Assembly: GCA_949283445.1 (NCBI GenBank)
Contig: CASDTD010000078.1
Span: forward strand, 1-50,705
Reading direction: 5' to 3'
From: an uncultured Coriobacteriia bacterium
Lineage (GTDB): Bacteria > Actinomycetota > Coriobacteriia > Coriobacteriales > QAMH01
DNA: 50,705 nt
The notes beneath the pieces are model-generated. The model saw only the letters and a program-made list of their open reading frames with translations. It was not told the DNA's origin and ran no database searches. The translations under genes were made by a program, and so were the position numbers. This document shows positions 46,744-50,705 of this stretch, in pieces. The stretch's first letter is position 1. Each line of letters starts with the position of its first letter.

Positions 46744-48147
46744 TTAGATTTTCGGCTTGGGATGCGGATAAGGAATGGCAGGCGACGCATCGCCCGAAGG
46801 CGGCGTCACGGCACCTGCGGCGAGCTCCTCGACAACCTGCTCGGAATTTTCCGCAGCGCTTTCGTCCTCATCGCCCACCAGCGCGTCGTACAGCGTGAGG
46901 TACACGGTGGTGCCTTGCCCGAGCGTCGAATCAATGTACAGCCCGGAAATCGCGCCGAAGCAGGCCTTCAAGCGTGCGTTGACGTTTTTAAGCGCGATGC
47001 CCATACCCGTTTGCGAACCGCCATCGACCAGCGTGTCCAAGCGCTCGGGCGCGATGCCGACACCGTCGTCTGCCACCGAGACGATGACGCTGTCAGACGC
47101 ATGATAGACGCGCACCTTGATGTGCAGCGCGCCTTCCTCGCGCCTGCCATGCCCGACGCAGTTCTCGACAAGCGGCTGCAGGATGAACGAGGGGACGTTC
47201 AGCTCCTCCAGCCCGGGCTCGATGTCGATTTCCATGTTGATCATGTCTTCGCCGAAGCGCGCCTTCTGAAACATCAGGTAGCGCTCCGTCTGCTCGACCT
47301 CCTTGCCCAGCGGGATGAGGTCCTCGGAATTCTCGAGCAGGCGACGGTAGTAAACCGCGAACTCACGCAGCATGACGCGCGCCTTGTCCGGGTCCATGCG
47401 CACCGTCGCGGCGATGGTGTTGATGGTATTGAACAGGAAATGGGGGTTGATCCGCGCCTGCAGGGCCTTGAGCTCCATCTGCGCGGCGAGCTCGGTCTGC
47501 TGCTGCAGGTATGACAGGGAAAGCTGCGTGGAAAGCAGCTGGCCGAAGCCCTCTGCCATGGCCTTCTGCGTCTCGTTCAGACGGCTCGTCGACTTGTAAT
47601 AGAACTTGAGCGTGCCCACGATGTGCCCGCCCACGACGAGCGGCGTGATGACGCCGGCGCGTAAAACGCCGTTTTCCCGCAAAAAGCCGACCTCGCGCGT
47701 CGTCTCGACGATGCGGGTGGCGCCGTCTTCCAGCGTCTCGCGCGTGGTGTCGGTCTGGATGAGCGAATTCGGCTTATGGTTTTCGGCATCGGCGCCCGCG
47801 AAGCCCAAGATTTTCTCACGGTCGGTGATGGCGACGGCATTGGCGTTGGTCGCGGGAAGCAGCAAGTCGCAAACGGCCTGAGCGGATTCCAAATCGAGAC
47901 CCTGGCTCATGAAGGGCAGCGTGCGGCTGGCCAAATCGAGCGTGCGGTCGGACTGCCGCGCCTTCACGTAATCGGAATCACCCGCGCTGCGCAACGCGAA
48001 CAGCGTCGTGATGAGCATGCCGGTAATGCCGAGCAACGAAATGGCCGGCGATGCGGCGGAATGGAAAATGCCCACGACCGCCGCCAAACTGAAGATGACA
48101 TAGCACAGCACCATCATGACCGTGCTCATGACTCTTCTCGATCCCAT
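46744..48147 (-). CDS. LytS-like sensor histidine kinase with GAF domain
   Basis: A 467-residue membrane kinase. Two N-terminal helices (about 8-28 and 34-50) are followed by a GAF-like sensory domain (about 75-215; ANAVAITDREKILGFAGADA). The His_kinase region carries the phospho-acceptor in LKALQARINPHFLFNTINTI (about residue 237), and the ATPase domain has LQPLVENCVGHG and VADDGVGIAPERL. This is the group that partners LytTR regulators. ATG 48147 has AAAAGGGAAG upstream; the frame is open to 48189. It pairs with the response regulator downstream. The signal is unknown; the absence of the 5TM Lyt domain separates it from true LytS. Confidence 0.92.
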   Translation of the reverse strand: MGSRRVMSTVMMVLCYVIFSLAAVVGIFHSAASPAISLLGITGMLITTLFALRSAGDSDYVKARQSDRTLDLASRTLPFMSQGLDLESAQAVCDLLLPATNANAVAITDREKILGFAGADAENHKPNSLIQTDTTRETLEDGATRIVETTREVGFLRENGVLRAGVITPLVVGGHIVGTLKFYYKSTSRLNETQKAMAEGFGQLLSTQLSLSYLQQQTELAAQMELKALQARINPHFLFNTINTIAATVRMDPDKARVMLREFAVYYRRLLENSEDLIPLGKEVEQTERYLMFQKARFGEDMINMEIDIEPGLEELNVPSFILQPLVENCVGHGRREEGALHIKVRVYHASDSVIVSVADDGVGIAPERLDTLVDGGSQTGMGIALKNVNARLKACFGAISGLYIDSTLGQGTTVYLTLYDALVGDEDESAAENSEQVVEELAAGAVTPPSGDASPAIPYPHPKPKI

Positions 48148-48194
48148 GTTCTTCCCTTTTATCCCGTGCCTGAAACGCTCAGGCGCCACACTTC

Positions 48195-49448
48195 CTAATC
48201 GTCAACTTTAACAGCAGTGAAGCGCCCTGTAAAACCGGCAGCGGAGCTGGAAACCGACCGCGCGCCGGAAAGCTGCGTGGCAAGCGGCGTGTCGCTCCAC
48301 ATGCTCTGCACGATGGCCGGCCACTGGTGCTGGAACTCGAAGTAGTTGGCGCAGTTCTCGCGCGCGAACTGGGCGCCCTCTTTGCGGCCCTTGCCGGCGA
48401 TGCGCCAGTATTCGCCGTGCTCCTTGCACCCGATTGCCCGCAGAAGCGCCGTGAGACGCGCGCGACGCCCGATGGAATGCGTGAGCCAGGGGCCGGGGTA
48501 CGGGTTGTAAGACGACGGGACGACCTGCATGAGGTCGATCTGCGTCTTGGCGAACTCGATCTTGCGCATCTCGTAGAACCAGCGCCAGATGTCCTGCTCG
48601 AAACGAGCGGGCGTCTGCGCGCCCTGGGGCGGGATGTGCTGCACGGAAAGCTGGTTGTCGAACCACACGTCCACGCCGTACATGTGCGCGGAAAGCACGT
48701 AATCGAGGTCTTCGCCGCGCGCGATCCACGGGTCGAAAGCAACGCGCCCGTATACGTCTGCGTGCAAGACCATGCAGCCACCGCACGCGATGTTGGCGCG
48801 AGACAGGCGCGGCCCCTTCAAAACGCCCGTGATGTATTCGTTGAAGCCCTTGGCCTTGTTCCAGAACCGGTCGTACCACGGCACTTTGTCAGGGGAAAGC
48901 GGGCTGCCGGAACGGTCGAAGAAAAAGCCGGTCTTGGCGGTGATGATAGAGCCGCTCGGCGTCTTGTAGGCAATGCCGTACACGGCGCGCTCCAGAAAGT
49001 CAGGGGAGGTGATGACTTCGTCGTCGTCGAGGAAGATGACCGTGTCGTGCCCGAAGATGGAGGCCACGAGCAGGCCGAGGTTGCGCACGGCGCCATAGCC
49101 CGTCAAAGAGACCGTGCCTTTGAACGCGGAAAGACCCGCCTGGTCGAACCGACGGTGGATGTGCTTGAGCTCGGCGTCGCCCACGACGACGAGGTTCAAG
49201 TCGCGGTAGGCGCTCGCGATTTCACGCACGTGCTCGGCCGCCTGGTTCTCGACGCCAGGCTCCGAGACGACCAGCAAGACGACGCGGCCCAGCCCGTACA
49301 CCTGACGCAGCGAGTCGAGACAACGCGGCAGCTCGCCGGCTTTGTCGATGGGGGTCATGTGATCGTAGACGACGCCACGGTCGACCGAGTAGGCGCTGCG
49401 GCGCCCGCACCAGTAGGTTGGTATGATGACGACAGGATTGAGATTCAT
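48195..49448 (-). CDS. Family-2-like glycosyltransferase
   Basis: A 417-residue GT-A-fold enzyme. It begins MNLNPVVIIPTYWCGRRSA, with nucleotide-sugar binding in the first strand, and has the metal-binding acidic cluster DTVIFLDDDEVITSPDFLE at about 160. FDPWIARGEDLDYVLSAHMY matches the acceptor/catalytic ED region of GT2 enzymes. There are no membrane helices. ATG 49448 has AAGGAG 11 bases upstream and AAGGA abutting it; the longer frame to 49493 is less likely. The nearby LytS/LytTR pair hints at envelope regulation, but donor and acceptor sugars cannot be read from sequence. Confidence 0.85.
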   Translation of the reverse strand: MNLNPVVIIPTYWCGRRSAYSVDRGVVYDHMTPIDKAGELPRCLDSLRQVYGLGRVVLLVVSEPGVENQAAEHVREIASAYRDLNLVVVGDAELKHIHRRFDQAGLSAFKGTVSLTGYGAVRNLGLLVASIFGHDTVIFLDDDEVITSPDFLERAVYGIAYKTPSGSIITAKTGFFFDRSGSPLSPDKVPWYDRFWNKAKGFNEYITGVLKGPRLSRANIACGGCMVLHADVYGRVAFDPWIARGEDLDYVLSAHMYGVDVWFDNQLSVQHIPPQGAQTPARFEQDIWRWFYEMRKIEFAKTQIDLMQVVPSSYNPYPGPWLTHSIGRRARLTALLRAIGCKEHGEYWRIAGKGRKEGAQFARENCANYFEFQHQWPAIVQSMWSDTPLATQLSGARSVSSSAAGFTGRFTAVKVDD

Positions 49449-49550
49449 TCCTTGCAGCACTCCTTCTTTGAATCCGTGCCCGCTCTGCGGCACTTCGAGC
49501 TTTATAGAGTACCACCGCGCGGCGGCACTGGAAGACTTTTCACGCGATTA

Positions 49551-50705
49551 TCAAACGATTGAGAAGTCCACTTGGCGCTCGCGCACGTCGACAGCGTCGA
49601 GCCGCACGCGCACCCGCTGCCCCAAGCGGTACGTGCGCCCCGTTTCCTCGCCCACGAGCGTCTGGAGCTTCGGGTCGAATTCGTGGTATTCGTCGCGCAC
49701 GGAATCGAAACGCACCATGCCCTCGAGCGTGTTGTCGAGCCGCACGTACAGACTGCGCGCCGCAACGGCGGAAATCGTGCCCTCGAACACCTCCCCCACA
49801 TGGGGTTCCACGAACTCGCACAGCTTGAGCGTGACGCTGCTGACCTCCGCTTCCTCGGCAAGGCGCTCCATGCGCGACGCGTGCGCGGCGAGCCACTCGA
49901 GCTGCCCGTCCATGGCATGCGGGTCTTTGAGCAGGCGGTGCACGATGAGGTCGGGATAGCGACGGATGGGGCTCGTGAAGTGGCAGTAATGCTCTGAGGC
50001 CAGCCCGAAGTGCGGCAGCGGCTCGGTGCTGTAGCGCGCCCGCTCCATCGAACGCAGGAGCAAGTAGTTGACGAGCGTCTCTTCCGGCCTTCCCTCGGCC
50101 GCCTGCAAGACGTTTTGATACGCGCGCGGCGCGCCCGACCCGAGTCCCTCGATGGGGTAGCCGAGCTGCTTGAGCACGGGCAGCAGCGCTTCGAGCGAGG
50201 CGGCGCGCGGCGCTTCGTGGATGCGGTACACCAGCGGCAGCGCGCGTTCGAACATGTGCGTGGCCACCGTCTCGTTCGCCAGAATCATGGCCTCTTCGAT
50301 CATCGACGTTGCCTGCGTCTTCACGCGCAGGTCCACGCGCACAGGGTGCCCTTCTTCGTCCAGAACCGGCTTGGCCTCGACGGAATCGAAGTCGAGCGCG
50401 CCTCGCCGCAGACGTGCGGCGAGCAGCTTTTCGGCAATCTCGTGGAAGCGCCGCAGTACCGGGGACAGTTCGTCGGTGACCCCGCCGTCCAGAATCTCCT
50501 GCACCTCGCCATAGGAAAACCGGCGCTTGCTGCAGATGACGCTCGGGTATATCTCATAGCGCACCAGGCGCGCCTGCTTGTCCAGGTACATGTCGCAGGT
50601 CATCGCGCGGCGGTCGCAGCCGGGTTTGAGCGAGCAGATGTCGTTGCTGAGCTTCTCGGGCAGCATGGGCAGCACGCGGTCGACCAGATACACGCTCGTC
50701 GCTCG
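49551..50705 (-). CDS. rnr: Ribonuclease R-like 3'-5' exoribonuclease, 5' end outside window
   Basis: The C-terminal 384 codons of an RNase II/R-family enzyme; the frame runs off the right edge. The RNB catalytic domain is visible from SVYLVDRVLPMLPEKLSNDI (normally preceded by the metal-binding aspartates, here outside the window) through PRAYQNVLQAAEG and HYCHFTSPIRRYPDLIVHRLL, a strongly conserved signature. The C-terminal S1 domain (about the last 80 residues; GEVFEGTISAVAARSLYVRL) binds RNA. The short basic tail typical of many RNase R proteins is absent. A gap of about 100 bp separates it from the glycosyltransferase gene. Confidence 0.93.
   Translation of the reverse strand, partial: RATSVYLVDRVLPMLPEKLSNDICSLKPGCDRRAMTCDMYLDKQARLVRYEIYPSVICSKRRFSYGEVQEILDGGVTDELSPVLRRFHEIAEKLLAARLRRGALDFDSVEAKPVLDEEGHPVRVDLRVKTQATSMIEEAMILANETVATHMFERALPLVYRIHEAPRAASLEALLPVLKQLGYPIEGLGSGAPRAYQNVLQAAEGRPEETLVNYLLLRSMERARYSTEPLPHFGLASEHYCHFTSPIRRYPDLIVHRLLKDPHAMDGQLEWLAAHASRMERLAEEAEVSSVTLKLCEFVEPHVGEVFEGTISAVAARSLYVRLDNTLEGMVRFDSVRDEYHEFDPKLQTLVGEETGRTYRLGQRVRVRLDAVDVRERQVDFSIV

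Overview
The window is a GC-rich, densely packed bacterial chromosome segment. Its gene families point to an anaerobic actinobacterium of class Coriobacteriia, probably order Eggerthellales. The signs are an actinobacterial kinase/FHA/PP2C/RodA-PBP/PASTA-kinase cluster, indolepyruvate:ferredoxin oxidoreductase (IorAB), a Gram-positive LexA box, an ECF vitamin transporter and Tat-exported lipoproteins. This placement is inferred from gene content, not from a phylogeny.

Layout. 1-2.2 kb: a two-gene DNA-repair cassette (radical SAM protein plus partner) behind a perfect 36-bp palindrome that contains a LexA box. 2.2-3.8 kb: a small accessory patch with an XRE regulator and two unrecognised divergent genes. 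3.8-6.9 kb: HEAT-repeat protein, citrate synthase and a membrane-anchored spermidine-synthase-like protein. 7.0-8.8 kb: tRNA-Leu(CAG), paired tandem hairpins and serS. 8.9-13.4 kb: two small envelope proteins, SRP RNA, DedA protein, dnaX, ybaB and recR. 13.6-22.8 kb: a growth/division signalling cluster with a polytopic Ser/Thr kinase, FhaA, FhaB, PP2C phosphatase, a fused RodA-PBP protein and a four-PASTA PknB. 22.9-28 kb: ModE-like regulator, threonine synthase, IorA, IorB and a Cys-rich protein. 28.1-31.5 kb: tRNA-Ser(GCT), two small genes, tRNA-Arg(ACG), a Tat lipoprotein beta-propeller and a HAD phosphatase. 31.6-35.3 kb: rpsF-ssb-rpsR-(truncated DUF2232)-rplI and an M23 peptidase. 35.9-42.1 kb: a cobalamin-riboswitch-controlled operon. 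42.5-45.9 kb: purF-purM-purN. 45.9-49.5 kb: LytS/LytTR two-component pair and a glycosyltransferase. 49.6 kb to the end: RNase R, cut by the window edge.

The most striking system is the minus-strand operon at 35.9-42.1 kb. A cobalamin riboswitch leads into a 713-residue surface protein with two DUF4430-like repeats plus an alpha/alpha-barrel, then a lipoprotein with one DUF4430 domain, EcfT, a single-chain double ATPase and an S component. Alpha/alpha-barrel plus DUF4430 is the fold pair of animal intrinsic factor and transcobalamin, so this looks like a Gram-positive B12 scavenging system with extracellular capture proteins. The B12 box is complementary over 8 nt to the Shine-Dalgarno region of the first gene, which gives a direct control mechanism.

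Other points: a conserved stem-loop repeat family occurs in two intergenic regions and shows pair-preserving changes; RodA and its cognate PBP are fused into one polypeptide; DUF2232 appears N-terminally truncated, with no ordinary start codon behind rpsR; several perfect inverted repeats lie over promoters. No CRISPR array, insertion sequence or prophage was seen.
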